Positions 31,481 through 41,950 of a stretch of 64,000 nt of DNA are shown one piece after another. The notes beneath the pieces were generated by a model. The model saw only the letters and a list, made by a program, of their open reading frames with translations, made no database searches and was not told the origin of the DNA. Position 1 is the first letter of the stretch. The number at the start of each line of letters is the position of its first letter. A program made the position numbers and the translations under genes. The stretch spans positions 21,698,001-21,762,000 of the forward strand of contig NC_058189.1 of the NCBI RefSeq assembly GCF_907165205.1, given 5' to 3'. Origin of the DNA: Coccinella septempunctata. Its lineage: Eukaryota; Arthropoda; Insecta; Coleoptera; Coccinellidae.

Positions 31481-34301
31481 ATCATATTATATTGTCGCAT
31501 TATCACCTGGAATTCGTAAGACTTAATTATCCAACCACGAAATAAATATGGCAATAACTCGTATCTGCCCTGTAACGCCGATTCGACTGTCTCTAAGTCA
31601 CAAGCCGTGGATAACTTCACAAAACCGGAAGACAATGACGATTTGTCATATTGCTTTTTTAGGATAACTTATACTTATAAACAATCTGAACTCAAATTAT
31701 TTTCCAGTTTAACAGAGTTTGCTGAGAATTTCCTAAACTTCTGACACAATGAATTTGGGTGCTATTCATATCATATTGTAGCTTTGGCAATAGAAATTGC
31801 AGTTACCTCTTGATATTTTTTTAAATCATTGTAGATATTCAGTTAAACGTTCTGCGCTGATAGTTAACATAATCTATTTTTATGCTAATAATTAGGAGTA
31901 CTTAGAGTTCTATAAAAGCCTCAAATTCTCTCTCAAATTTCTACAAGTAAACTTTTAAACATTAATCAACAACGACGACACTATTTATTTATTTTCATAT
32001 TTGTGTTATGAGATGGCTATAACAAAGATTAACTATTTCGTTACTTTTTGGTTATATTGGTTATGTAAGATGGTAACCGATCGAATTCCGAATTTTCCAA
32101 TATAGAATAGCGCAACGTTTAGCGTACAGTGTAATATTCCGTAAATTAAGTCGTGCGCTAACGCTATCACCGCAGCGTTATACAGGGTGCGTCTTTTACT
32201 CGTACGAATATTTTATCAGTAGATTCTTGTGGTCAAAAGAATCACATTTTCCCTTTATCATTCTTTCCGAATCGGCTCGGTTTAAAAGATACAGGTTGTT
32301 GAAAAATCATAAAAAATGTTATTTTAGTTCTATCTCACAAACGTTTTTATCGAATGAAATGAATGTTAGGAAGTTAGTTTTTCACTCGGTTTTTCATTTA
32401 TTTGATTAATCTTTTACGAACACAATATACGACCCACGTCTTCCAGTTTTCTCATTATGACCATTACCCACCATGAAAATAACAAAAATTCGAAGAACCC
32501 AACACTTGAAACTGAGTTGGACGCTAACTAATGAATATTTGCCTTTTTCGAGCAATTTGATATTCTAAAGTATCTGTGAAATTTGAAATATGGGGTACTT
32601 TGGCTGAATACAACTCTGTTGAAAAGATCCACAGATTTGTAATGTCACAGATTTAGCTACTTATTCTGAAGGTAATTTGATTTATCCAGGGGTGGCACAG
32701 CTCATTATGAAAACTTAAAATGCCTATATATTTTTATCAGGGTGGAGCCGGAAAAAATGGTATAAGAACAAAATGTTCCTTTTGACCTCAACAACTCACC
32801 ATGTATATGAACCCAATCTGCACATGGCGTACATGTCGATATAACGTTTGCGGTAATAGCGCGGGACAAAATTTGACACTGCAATAACTCTCTCATTAGA
32901 ACTTTAAATTCGGTTTCCAACTTGTGTTGGTGAGTTGTTTGTAATTGCTGGAAAATAATTATTGTGTTGGCATTTTGAAATAATATGTTTTCATTCAAAT
33001 AAATACATACATCTGAAATATTTAAATTCATTTATGTATTTCCACAAATTACATTAAATCATGTAAGTGAAATGATGGAAATGAATTTTTTTGATTTCAG
33101 TTCTTGTAAAATCTTCATCAAACGGCACCAACACCTTCAAAAAAGTGTTGGAGGAACTTGAGTTCAATTAATAATCCAATAATTCAATTCACTTCCTTCA
33201 CAAATACCGAGATATGGAAGAAAATTTACAATAACATTGTTTTCCCAATAGTTTTCGTAAAGATAACTCATCATCTAGTTATCGCAGCGCCCCTATCAAT
33301 AGTTGAAATCGCGAATAATAAAAACCTTTGTAGTTATGTCATAGGAAAGGTCCGAAAATTAACACGAATACGAACATGAACGAAATTCAGGTCAAATTAT
33401 TTGTAGCAGCGTTACACTCGCAGGCAAAGAATTTTTACAATTTCAATGCCCTCGTTTTGCTCAGCACTCAGTTTCTTTTGCCCACATTTTGTACATTGAG
33501 CTATAGACTTATTCTCTTCTGACAATTGTTCCGTAGAATAAATTATATAGTTTTTCATGTCAATAACGAAATATAAGGAATGTAAAAAATATAGATTTTG
33601 GGGCTTGAAAGAAAAATCATGATATTTTCAGTACTGCCCTGCAAATATTGATATTTCATGAACCGTTTGAAAGGGCTTTCTGAAGCCCTGATCGAAATCC
33701 GACCTTGCATTCCAAAGTTATGGCCACCTCAAAGGACCCCGCACACTTACTTAGGAAAAGCGGGTCCAGTGAATTTTCCCCATTTCTACATATTATATTT
33801 ATATCAACCTTAAGAACAATATATTCATTTTCACGAAGGTCTTACATCCGGTTTGTTCTATAGGGCGTATTGCAGCTACGGAAAAATGAATCTTTAAGTT
33901 TTGATGATAATTCTTCTAATTTTCAGAATTTCATCATGATGCCTTGGGTTCTGAATACCAAGATATCACAGATATCCAAACACCGCCCACCACGTTGAGT
34001 TTCGTTATACAGGCTATTCCATGAAGCTGTGTAAGTATGTGAATGTAACTTTGTTAGTGACTTTCAAAATATATTACCATGATGTATGTCCACCTCTGTA
34101 GGAAGTTTCATTAATGTACAAAGAACAGGTGCAAAATTATTCAGGTTTAAATTCGGATTTCATACAATTTTTCTGTGAAACTTATCTGTGGTTGAGATTG
34201 CTGTCAAAGAATATAAGTTTTCATCCAGTATAATATCCAAAGGTGTTTTTATTCAGGAATGTACAGGATGGACATAATTCTCTCCGAAAACTCCTAAATT
34301 A

Positions 34302-34324
34302 TCAATAATAATAATAATAATAAT
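34302..34324. repeat. (AAT)n microsatellite
   Basis: Seven consecutive AAT/ATA units. Confidence 0.85.
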
Positions 34325-34626
34325 CGCTTTTGTCTTTGGAGATACCTTCAATTTTCAACGAAATAACTCTAATAATTCCACTCTCTAACCGGGAGATTCT
34401 TTTAGAACAGGCCCGGTCTTCCAAGTGATGATTCAATCGTTCTTCAGATGTTCGAGGAACGCTACAGGACCCTAATGTTGGGGAATCATCTCCCATAGAT
34501 GTACGGTTATTATACATTGAAAATTAATTAAAAAAAAATCAGGAGCAAATTAGAACGGTCTGATGAGCAAAATGAAGCAAAACGAGAGCTTTCAAAACCA
34601 ATATTGGAATGATTCGTTGAGGTGTT

Positions 34627-34925
34627 TATTTATATTCCTAATTTGTTGTCATAAAACCGACGTTTCGATCACACATCGGACCTTCATCAAGGTTTAATGA
34701 TCATACAGGAACAAGGTCAAAAGGTAGTATTTGAACATAAATAGGCATAAAATTAAATGTTCTCTCTCACAATTGCAATTTTTCTCAAGGAATCTAAGAA
34801 CGAACGTCAACAAATCTTATCGCTTATCGGAGGCAAAGGAATATCCTGTATGATCATTAAACCTTGATAAAGGTCCGATATGTGACCGAAACGTCGGTTT
34901 TATGACAACAATTTAGGAATATAAA
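34627..34925. repeat. Inverted repeat with Penelope-type terminal motif
   Basis: About 84 bp at 34627-34710 recur inverted at 34842-34925 with few mismatches. Read inward, the motif is CCTTGATGAAGGTCCGATG then CGAAACGTCGGTTTTATGAC, resembling pseudo-LTR ends of Penelope-like elements, which can hold hammerhead-type sequences. No RT is present between the arms. Confidence 0.6.
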
Positions 34926-34959
34926 TAAGCATAGTCCAAATACCTGATAAATTGTTTTA

Positions 34960-35225
34960 ATGTTCTCATAACGTTTTTGTCTTTGAAGTTACAGATTTGA
35001 AACTTGAACCTACTAAGGCAATTTCATACGTAGAATCTACTGACGAAAGATATTTTTATAATTCAAAAATAACAAATTCAATAAAAGTTTGCATTTAAAA
35101 AAATGAATGATTCGAATGAAAAAATATTTCGAGCTCGTCAGTGTAAGCTACGTAAAAAAGTGCCTGTAGAAGTTTCAAGTTTCAGATTTGTAACTTCAAA
35201 GACAAAAAAGTTATGAGAACTCAAC
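34960..35225. mobile_element. Foldback/MITE-like inverted repeat
   Basis: GTTCTCATAACGTTTTTGTC and the following TTTGAAGTTACAGATTTGAA (from 34963) recur inverted at about 35160-35222, with further imperfect pairing inward (ACGTAG...ACTGACGA). No target duplication was clear. Confidence 0.6.
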
Positions 35226-35698
35226 GAAATTGTTAAACTCAAAAATGAAGCACCGTAAAAGGCGGTTTTCACCATTCTTTGTTTCTCCAAAAGAGCTCAG
35301 AAATGTGTCATCCCTTTTCTTCTAGCTACTATAGTTCTCGAGATCCCTTCAGTAGACAACGAATTTTGCCCACCGTGTACATAGATAAGCAAAATAAACT
35401 GAATGGTGAGCAACGAGGGCATAGAAATTGTAAATATTCTTTGAGGTGCCCTCTGAGTGTAACGCCGCTATTATTTGTACATGCAGGAACTTCAACGAAA
35501 GGTACCCTGGTCTAGAATCTATGAAGAGGAAAGTTTTCTCAGCTTCATAACGAAAACGTCAAAAAAATTTTCTTCAGCAGCAGTTGTATTTCATATTGTA
35601 AAAGATTTTTCACTGAATACATATACCCAATACTGAAGGAGGAATTTGTGTTCAAGATGAACGAAAAATACTACTTAGTAAGTGCTAAAAATACTCAC

Positions 35699-35896
35699 AG
35701 CTAATCTATGCTTGTAAATTGCAATTTTTTTTATTAGGTCTCTACATTTTATCCTGACTTTCTGTTCGGTGATAAGATGCTGTATAATTATATCAGTCAT
35801 ATTTTCTCTGAATGCATATCTTTCTTTGAATAATCCATGCACAGTATTGAAAATGAGTTGATAATATGCCAACGTGCCATCTTCACATCCAATTGC
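35699..35896 (-). CDS. IFT122: IFT122 exon (end of first beta-propeller)
   Basis: 198 bp, 66 codons, acceptor TTTTTCTAG and donor GTGAGT. It encodes AIGCEDGTLAYYQLIFNTVH, then RYAFRENMTDIIIQHLITEQ and KVRIKCRDLIKKIAIYKHRLA, matching IFT122 almost residue for residue in this very conserved stretch. It is the most 5' exon found; the earlier WD40 exons are not seen to the right in this window. Confidence 0.96.
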
Positions 35897-36244
35897 CTAG
35901 AAAAAGAAACCTTGGTTCAATAAAGCTCACTGTGGATCAAATGATTTGTACTGTCTCATTGCAAATAATTGGAGCTTATGAGATTGAATTGGTTAATAGA
36001 TGCATATTTGCTGCAATAATAATAATAATGAATCTTTATTTCACGAAACAGGAAAATCACAATTATAGGGTAAAGTATTACATATCACATGTTACAGTTC
36101 GACCAATCACATTATAGAAATATAAGCATAAGAATAAAAGGAAAAAACAATATGCAACCCACGCTCAGAAAAAACCCGAAGCCGAAACATAACGAAATAA
36201 AATGTCAACCTTCAAATCAACACAAATTCAAATACTCAACCTAA
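35897..36244. other. Intronic sequence upstream of IFT122 exon, no gene seen
   Basis: Contains a short (AAT)n run at 36017-36030 and otherwise no recognisable feature before the DNA transposon boundary. Confidence 0.45.
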
Positions 36245-36532
36245 TAGTCCAAGAGGCAGAGCCAAAAAAAGTCTCTGAATTTATTACGCCTGGTTTTTTC
36301 TCAGGTGATTACAATCATAATATACAATAAAATGCTGCGGTCAGTCAAGTGGATGTTAGAACATGTGCCTCTGGTGCGCGGTCAAACATGTCGTGATCAC
36401 CGACATAATAAAATCAATTCCTTAAGGCTGAAACTTCATTAACTTTTGTTTTTTGGTATGTAAATCAAAATTATGATGGTCAGTCAACGTCCCATCGGGA
36501 CACAGGTGGTCAGTCAACTTTAATGTGCGTAG
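36245..36532 (+). repeat. Left long TIR with GGTCAGTCA motifs
   Basis: It contains GGTCAGTCAAGTGG (36333), GGTCAGTCAACGTCCC (36478) and GGTCAGTCAACTTT (36507). The same order occurs inverted in 48308-48595. Two related motifs lie just inside (GGTCAGTCAGCCA near 36630; CCCGTCAGTCGG near 36659). Confidence 0.75.
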
Positions 36533-36890
36533 CGCGAGGCGTAGCGTCGTTTGTAAGGGTGCAATTCGTTTATTAAGCGTGAAATTTTTTTTGTAACTAC
36601 TACTGAGTATATTATTATAAAATAAAATGGTCAGTCAGCCATTCCGTAGAACAACGCCCGTCAGTCGGTGGATAAAAAATTTAATTTTTTTCGCTCTCTA
36701 TAGATATTACATCATAATCATTCAAAGTAATAAGGCACTTCCGTGTCGCAATCGTGCCTTAAAATATCAGAAATAAAATTCGTTCGAAATCAAAAGTGTA
36801 CTCAACTATTGCAGGTATACGCACAGGTAAGAACTCCTTGATTTTCAAACATTTTTAACTAATATTCATTTAATTCATTAGGGATAACAA
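36533..36890. other. Internal 3' region of the DNA transposon, no coding
   Basis: It holds a hairpin AAGGCAC...GTGCCTTA at about 36730-36762 and AT-rich sequence. It follows the stop of the minus-strand coding remnant. Confidence 0.5.
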
Positions 36891-36891
36891 G

Positions 36892-37070
36892 CTATAAATA
36901 ATCATCACATAATTCATCATCTGAATCTTTCATATTATTATTTTCACTATCGTGATCTGACACGTCAAGCTCAGGTGTTGCAGAATCTAAAAAATAAATA
37001 AATTTGTGATCGTTCAATTCAGATAAAGATATTTCTATACCTGTATTTTCTTGTAAAGGTTGAATAATTT
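36892..37070 (-). pseudogene. Transposon protein remnant, C-terminal piece
   Basis: The minus-strand frame reads IIQPLQENTGIEISLSELND, then FIYFLDSATPELDVSDHDSE and a very acidic end with stop at 36892. It joins plausibly to the piece at 41690-41950 once jockey A copy 2 is discounted. Confidence 0.55.
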
Positions 37071-37338
37071 TTTTTTGGTGTAGCAGGGGGAAAATCTGCA
37101 AGACAGACGAACCACCCTCATCTCCTGAGGGGGAACAGTGTGGGGTTTCTCACTCTCCTGAGCTCGAGACCCACTAAAAACCCTACTGCTTCTTGAATTT
37201 TGGTTCCGGGCATTTGCCTATAAACCGTTCATCTCTTGGTCGGTTTTCTTCTCGCACACTATCGTGCTGGGATTTATGTGTTTATCCTCTATTGGATTAA
37301 CACTTTATTGAATTTTTCAATAAGTTTCTGTTGTTATT

Positions 37339-39846
37339 TTAATCTCTTTTTAATTGATCTCTTGGTCTCCTTCGGTAAATTCGCATTCTCCTTTTGTCTT
37401 CCTCTGGGTCGTAGTCCACTAGTCTCCTGAGTTCTTGATTCGGATGGTTTTTCGCTGTTTCGAATAATTTCTCTGCTTTTCTGTTCATGTGGCTTCTTCT
37501 TCCTATCAGAGGATAGAGTCTATTCATCACTGCTTTCGTTTTGTCGATTGCTTGTTTGATATGACTTTTCCAGGTAAGTCCTTTGTCAAGCGTTATTCCT
37601 AAATATTTGGCTTCATTTTTCCAGTCGATTTTTTCGCCGTCAACATCCAGTTTTGTTGTGGGTCGCAGTCTTCTCTTCTGTAGTAATATTGCTTGGCTCT
37701 TTTGTCCATTGAGCTTGATTTTCCACTTTATGCACCAGTCATTTGTTTCGTCAATCGACTCTTGTAGAACTCGTTCTATTATTTCAGGGTTTCGGTGTCG
37801 AGTTGCTATGCCTGTGTCGTCAGCATATAACGTTAGCATGGTTCTTGGATTTTTCGGAATATCGTGGATGTATATGTTGTACAGAAGTGGCCCAAGTACT
37901 GATCCTTGGGGTACTCCAGCCTCTATATCTTTAGTTGAGGAGCATTCTCCTCCCACTTTCACGTAAAATCTTCTATTTTTGAGATAATTCCTGATCAACT
38001 TGCATATTTTGATCGAATATCCAGCACATCTCATCTTGTATATTAATCCTTCATGCCATACTCTGTCGAATGCTCTGGCGACGTCTAGTAAAACAAGACC
38101 TGTAGCTTGTTTATTTTGGAATCCCTCTGTTATGTACTCTGTGAGCCTTAATAATTGTTGTTCTGTTGAATGCTCTCGTCTGAATCCGAACTGTTCTGGT
38201 GGAATTAGTTCCAGATTTTCGGTTTCCTCATTTAGCCTCGTGGCGATAATTCTTTCTACTACTTTTCCTAAAGCCGACAGTAGACTTATCGGTCTGTAGT
38301 TTTGTGGAAACTTCTTCTCTTTGAATGGTTTATTGAATACTATGACTTCTGCTGTTTTCCATTTTTCTGGGTAGTGTTCTGTCCTCATAATTCCATTCGC
38401 GATATTTGTTAGAGCGGCTATACCTTTTCTAGGTAATTTCTTTAACATAACATTCGTTATTTTATCGCTTCCGGGAGCTTTCCTCTTCTTCAAACTTCTA
38501 ATTATTTCCCTGATTTCATTTGGCGATGTTGGCTTGTCTATTTCAGCAGTCGCTGGTAATTCATCCATTTCTTCATCATTTTCTTCAACCAGTTCTTCCA
38601 AATCTTCATTATCGTCGTCTATCCTGCAATTTATTCTCGATTCTCGTTCGATCGAGTCCGGCAATGCATCTGCCTTATCTGTATTGGTATAAGCCATTCC
38701 CCTTTCTCCGTGTAGGGGTGGAATTTTAGTCTTTTCTCCTCGTAGGCTTTTTTGCATTCTCCATGCAGAATGATCGATTGTATTCAGTTCTTGAACCCTT
38801 TTGTTCCATCTGCTTGTTCTTAGATCTTTCAGGGCATTTTTCAGAACTTGGCTATGTCGGTTGAGGTTCCTTCTATTCAGATCATTTTTGTTCAGCCTAT
38901 ATATTCTTCTGAGTCTTCGATGTTCTTGTATAAAATCTTTTACTTCTTTAGGCGTATCGCCATGCGGATGACTTGGAGCTGGTCTCTTCACTCTTCTCGT
39001 GCTTTTTTCGTAAGCTTTCAATATAATCTCTTCCAGTTTATCAACCGCACATTCCGGATCTTCTGGAGTGTTTATTGTTGGAATTTCTGTTATTTCCGAT
39101 TGTATTAAATAGCTGTATTTAGTCCAATTGGTATATTCTCTTATTTCCAGCAGTTTTTCTCTTGGTTCTTCTCCAATTGTCAATTCCACGGGATTGTGGT
39201 TTGAGGTTCCATCTTCCAAAGTTTCAATCGAGAATTCTTGAGTTATATTTTTCAATATCGCGATATCTATTACATCTGGTATTCCTCTTCCAAAAGCAAG
39301 ATATGTCGGTAGCTCAGGTCCAATAACTATGGCATTTTGTTTTTCGGCGAAATCCTTGAGTTTTTTGCCATTTCTATTCTCTGTTATGCTATTCCATAAT
39401 GGGGATTTACAGTTGAAATCTCCGATGGAGATTTTCGGGTTTGATCCTTCCAACATGTTGTTTATCTCTTCTTCCAATAGATTGTTTTGTGGTGGCTTAT
39501 ACGCCGAAGTTATTTCGACTTTTTGCCGATTTAATTCGGCAACAATCGTCACTTTTTCTGTTTTTCCTTGTGTTTCGTCGGATCTACTTTTGAAGTAGTG
39601 TTTCAGATCTGTTCTCACCAATATTGCTACTCCTCCTCCGGTGTTTGTAATTCTGTCACATCTATATGTTTCATAATTCATGAAATTCAGTCTTCTGTTC
39701 CGGTTTATTCTTGTTTCCTGTAGGGCTATAATATCAGGTTGTCTTTCTGATATTATTTGTTCTATCTCGGCTTTCCGAGTGTTGATCCCGTTTATGTTCC
39801 ACGAGATTATCTTGAGGGATTTCTTCCTAATATCCGTAAGGTCCAT
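37339..39846 (-). CDS. Jockey A copy 2 ORF2: AP endonuclease and reverse transcriptase
   Basis: 835 codons in one open frame starting at ATG 39846, which overlaps the ORF1 stop. Residues 1-240 are the AP endonuclease (KIISWNINGINTRK, IIALQETRIN, ISIGDFNCKSPLWNS). The SDH catalytic motif reads SNH (GTSNHNPVEL), so the catalytic Asp is changed by a G-to-A transition. RT occupies about residues 460-730 (NYRPISLLSALGK, DVARAFDRVWHEG, GVPQGSVLGPLLY, LYADDTGIA). Seventy-one codons present in copy 1 are missing after IGRRSHM, an in-frame deletion. Although open, the protein is probably defective. Confidence 0.92.
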   Translation of the reverse strand: MDLTDIRKKSLKIISWNINGINTRKAEIEQIISERQPDIIALQETRINRNRRLNFMNYETYRCDRITNTGGGVAILVRTDLKHYFKSRSDETQGKTEKVTIVAELNRQKVEITSAYKPPQNNLLEEEINNMLEGSNPKISIGDFNCKSPLWNSITENRNGKKLKDFAEKQNAIVIGPELPTYLAFGRGIPDVIDIAILKNITQEFSIETLEDGTSNHNPVELTIGEEPREKLLEIREYTNWTKYSYLIQSEITEIPTINTPEDPECAVDKLEEIILKAYEKSTRRVKRPAPSHPHGDTPKEVKDFIQEHRRLRRIYRLNKNDLNRRNLNRHSQVLKNALKDLRTSRWNKRVQELNTIDHSAWRMQKSLRGEKTKIPPLHGERGMAYTNTDKADALPDSIERESRINCRIDDDNEDLEELVEENDEEMDELPATAEIDKPTSPNEIREIIRSLKKRKAPGSDKITNVMLKKLPRKGIAALTNIANGIMRTEHYPEKWKTAEVIVFNKPFKEKKFPQNYRPISLLSALGKVVERIIATRLNEETENLELIPPEQFGFRREHSTEQQLLRLTEYITEGFQNKQATGLVLLDVARAFDRVWHEGLIYKMRCAGYSIKICKLIRNYLKNRRFYVKVGGECSSTKDIEAGVPQGSVLGPLLYNIYIHDIPKNPRTMLTLYADDTGIATRHRNPEIIERVLQESIDETNDWCIKWKIKLNGQKSQAILLQKRRLRPTTKLDVDGEKIDWKNEAKYLGITLDKGLTWKSHIKQAIDKTKAVMNRLYPLIGRRSHMNRKAEKLFETAKNHPNQELRRLVDYDPEEDKRRMRIYRRRPRDQLKRD

Positions 39847-41255
39847 TAATTCCGAGATAAATTCAGTTTACTGAATAAGGCTTGGAGTTTTTTCTCCATT
39901 TCCCTCTCAATTTTCAACATTATCTTGTTGAAAATTTTTTCCGTGAAGATATCTAAATCATCGGCTGATTCAGATATCTTTTTCTTCTCCTGTTGACTGT
40001 TCACAGCTTGTTTCATTGTAAGCTTTTTCTGTCCTTCTTTTTTCTGGACGGGTTTTGGAGTCTCCCTCTTCTTTTCCTGCTCTGTAGGTTGGGTCTTCGC
40101 TACTTCCTGAATTTTTTGTTCAGAAGTTGTTGTTTTTGTTACCTTCTTTTTCTGTTCAACTGATTTTCGGGAATTTTTCTTTCTGGTCACCAACTTGAAC
40201 TCGCTACATCCTTTGTAGCTAGCTGGATGGCCCTCTTCTCCACATAAGACGCATGTGGCATTTCTCTCTTCACCTTTTCTGGTGAGTGTGCAGTCATTGC
40301 TGCTGTGACTTCCTGAGCACTTCACGCATCTCCACGGGAAGGAGCATTTGTTTTGTGCATGTCCGTACCTTTGGCACCTAAAGCACTGGCTTGGACTTTC
40401 AGGCCTCTTTTTATGTTCAACCACAATACAGAGGTTGTAGAGTCGCTTCACTTCGAAGATTTCCTTTTTCTGGGTTTTAACCAGGTAGAGAGGTATTGGT
40501 TTCTTTGTCTTGTTCGATGTCATTCTGGACACCTCAGCGTCTGTTATTCCCTGGAATATCAGGTCGTCCTTAATCAACGCAAGATCAGCGTCGATTGGTA
40601 AATGCCTAATAACGGCATATATCTTCTTCTCCTCCTCCATTTGGTAGGTAAAAAATTCTTTACCATGCTGCTCGAAGAATGTAGTGAGTTTTCTAAAATC
40701 ATCTACGGTTGACGCGATGATTTTTATACCGTCTTTAACTGTAGTTGCACGGTTGTAATTTATCCTTGTTGTGTAGAGAGCTTTAGATATCTCTACCCAA
40801 TCTGAGGTGCCCATCATCGTGATGGGTGGAATTTTATCTCTTTTAGGCACTTCCGTTGCCTTCTTGACAGTCTCCTCATCAGAAGAGGAGCTTTCTTTTC
40901 GCGCGCGTTTAGTTGGGGGCGCGTTTGGGGCCTTCGCGACTTGCGTTGAATCATTTTTCCTTGTTTCGGGTTGTGAAACAATTCCTATAAGGGAATTATT
41001 CTTGGAACCCGCTACCGGCTTGGTGATTGCGGCGTAAGTGGGAGATTTCGGCATATTATTGCGGGTCATTTCCTCCCTCAAGAGGCGCATCTCACCGACC
41101 AACTGTGAAACAGTTTCAGTCAGTTTGACTATTTGAGCTTTCAACTGCCCATTTTCTTCTCTGAGTTTTACAAGCTCCTCGTGTTCGCCTTCGCTGAACT
41201 TTTCAGCATCGGTCGCTTCCATGTAGGAACCCTCATTATCTGAAGTTTCCGACAT
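39846..41255 (-). CDS. Jockey A copy 2 ORF1 (Gag-like, three zinc knuckles)
   Basis: 469 codons, intact, ATG at 41255 (MSETSDNEGSYMEATDAEKF). An N-terminal acidic part and a coiled coil (about residues 25-70) are followed by a nuclear-signal-like KRARKESSSSDEE, a conserved middle domain (GTSDWVEISKALYTTRIN, KIYAVIRHLPIDADL) and three knuckles (CFRCQRYGHAQNKC, CVKCSGSHSSNDC, CVLCGEEGHPASYKGC), then a Lys-rich tail and a C-terminal helix. It is the only intact ORF1 in the window. In jockey elements this protein binds the RNA. Confidence 0.93.
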   Translation of the reverse strand: MSETSDNEGSYMEATDAEKFSEGEHEELVKLREENGQLKAQIVKLTETVSQLVGEMRLLREEMTRNNMPKSPTYAAITKPVAGSKNNSLIGIVSQPETRKNDSTQVAKAPNAPPTKRARKESSSSDEETVKKATEVPKRDKIPPITMMGTSDWVEISKALYTTRINYNRATTVKDGIKIIASTVDDFRKLTTFFEQHGKEFFTYQMEEEKKIYAVIRHLPIDADLALIKDDLIFQGITDAEVSRMTSNKTKKPIPLYLVKTQKKEIFEVKRLYNLCIVVEHKKRPESPSQCFRCQRYGHAQNKCSFPWRCVKCSGSHSSNDCTLTRKGEERNATCVLCGEEGHPASYKGCSEFKLVTRKKNSRKSVEQKKKVTKTTTSEQKIQEVAKTQPTEQEKKRETPKPVQKKEGQKKLTMKQAVNSQQEKKKISESADDLDIFTEKIFNKIMLKIEREMEKKLQALFSKLNLSRN

Positions 41256-41689
41256 GGTTTTATACTCAAAAATCTCAAAATATCAAACAATTTGAAAATA
41301 ATAAAATATTCAGAAATCTTCACTGAAATAGTCTAATATAAAACTATGGTATAAAGCCGAATGTTTTATACGCTATGATAAAAATCAGAAAAGAGATACG
41401 AAAAATAAGCTCACCTTTCTGCAGTACCAACGAGAAAAAAAAAATTCTCTGGACACTTAGGATGAACACCAACTTTGAAAATTTTAACAAATTAAAATTC
41501 CGATAACAAATATAGAACCTACACAAACGTCACAGACGGAATCAAATATTCCGTAGCTTGGTTAGTGGGCACTTTCGCCTCCGCTTTCTCTTTTACGGCA
41601 CTGTGACACTTCGACTTTCTCGTCCGCTTTCTCTTTTATAGCACTAGGAACACTGTAGCACGTCTTCTTTTGTCAAGCGAATGACTCGG

Positions 41690-41950
41690 AATGATAATAA
41701 CATCCTGTACAAGTTCTGGTAATTGATCGCCTTCGAACCAATCACACTCATATTTCTCATCCGCCAATTTCCAGGCGTAGTCAGTAGGAGATAGCTCCGT
41801 TGGAATTTGACGGTGAGCATAACGCCAAATATTTGTAATGAATCTCGCCGCTCTTAAGAACTGCTGCATCAATTCTGATTAGCATGGTGGCATACTCGAC
41901 CCATCTACATTGATTATTTTAATTTTAAAACGATCGTTTGTGGTACTAAT
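41690..41950 (-). pseudogene. Transposon protein remnant, C-terminal half piece
   Basis: The minus-strand frame reads MQQFLRAARFITNIWRYAHR, then SPTDYAWKLADEKYECDWFE and GDQLPELVQDVIIIP. The pattern W..(D/E)....F.WF.GDQ.P is one I associate with large uncharacterised insect and cnidarian proteins that are usually transposon-borne, but I cannot name a family. A TAA stop precedes MQQF in frame. Confidence 0.6.

Larger units (their letters stand above)
30427..35698 (-). other. IFT122: IFT122 intron, 5.3 kb
   Basis: This intron joins exons 35699-35896 and 30145-30426. It contains a small hAT-like MITE, a block of diverged tandem repeats, an (AAT)n run and two inverted-repeat structures listed separately. 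The stretch 31490-34300 holds no coding exon that I can recognise. Confidence 0.8.
37071..41678 (-). mobile_element. Jockey-like LINE, family A, copy 2 (longest ORFs)
   Basis: Full-length minus-strand LINE: 5' UTR at 41256-41678, ORF1, ORF2, 3' UTR and poly(A) (37071-37079 as T on the plus strand). The 5' UTR contains the shared module GGAATCAAATATTCCGTAGC and two partial copies of a CCGCTTTCTCTTTTA repeat. It is inserted in the DNA transposon coding region. A convincing target duplication was not found. Confidence 0.92.

Noticed and set aside
31375..31635. 86-codon minus-strand frame as an IFT122 exon
   Set aside because: No match to IFT122, and the flanking exons at 35699-35896 and 30145-30426 join directly in phase.
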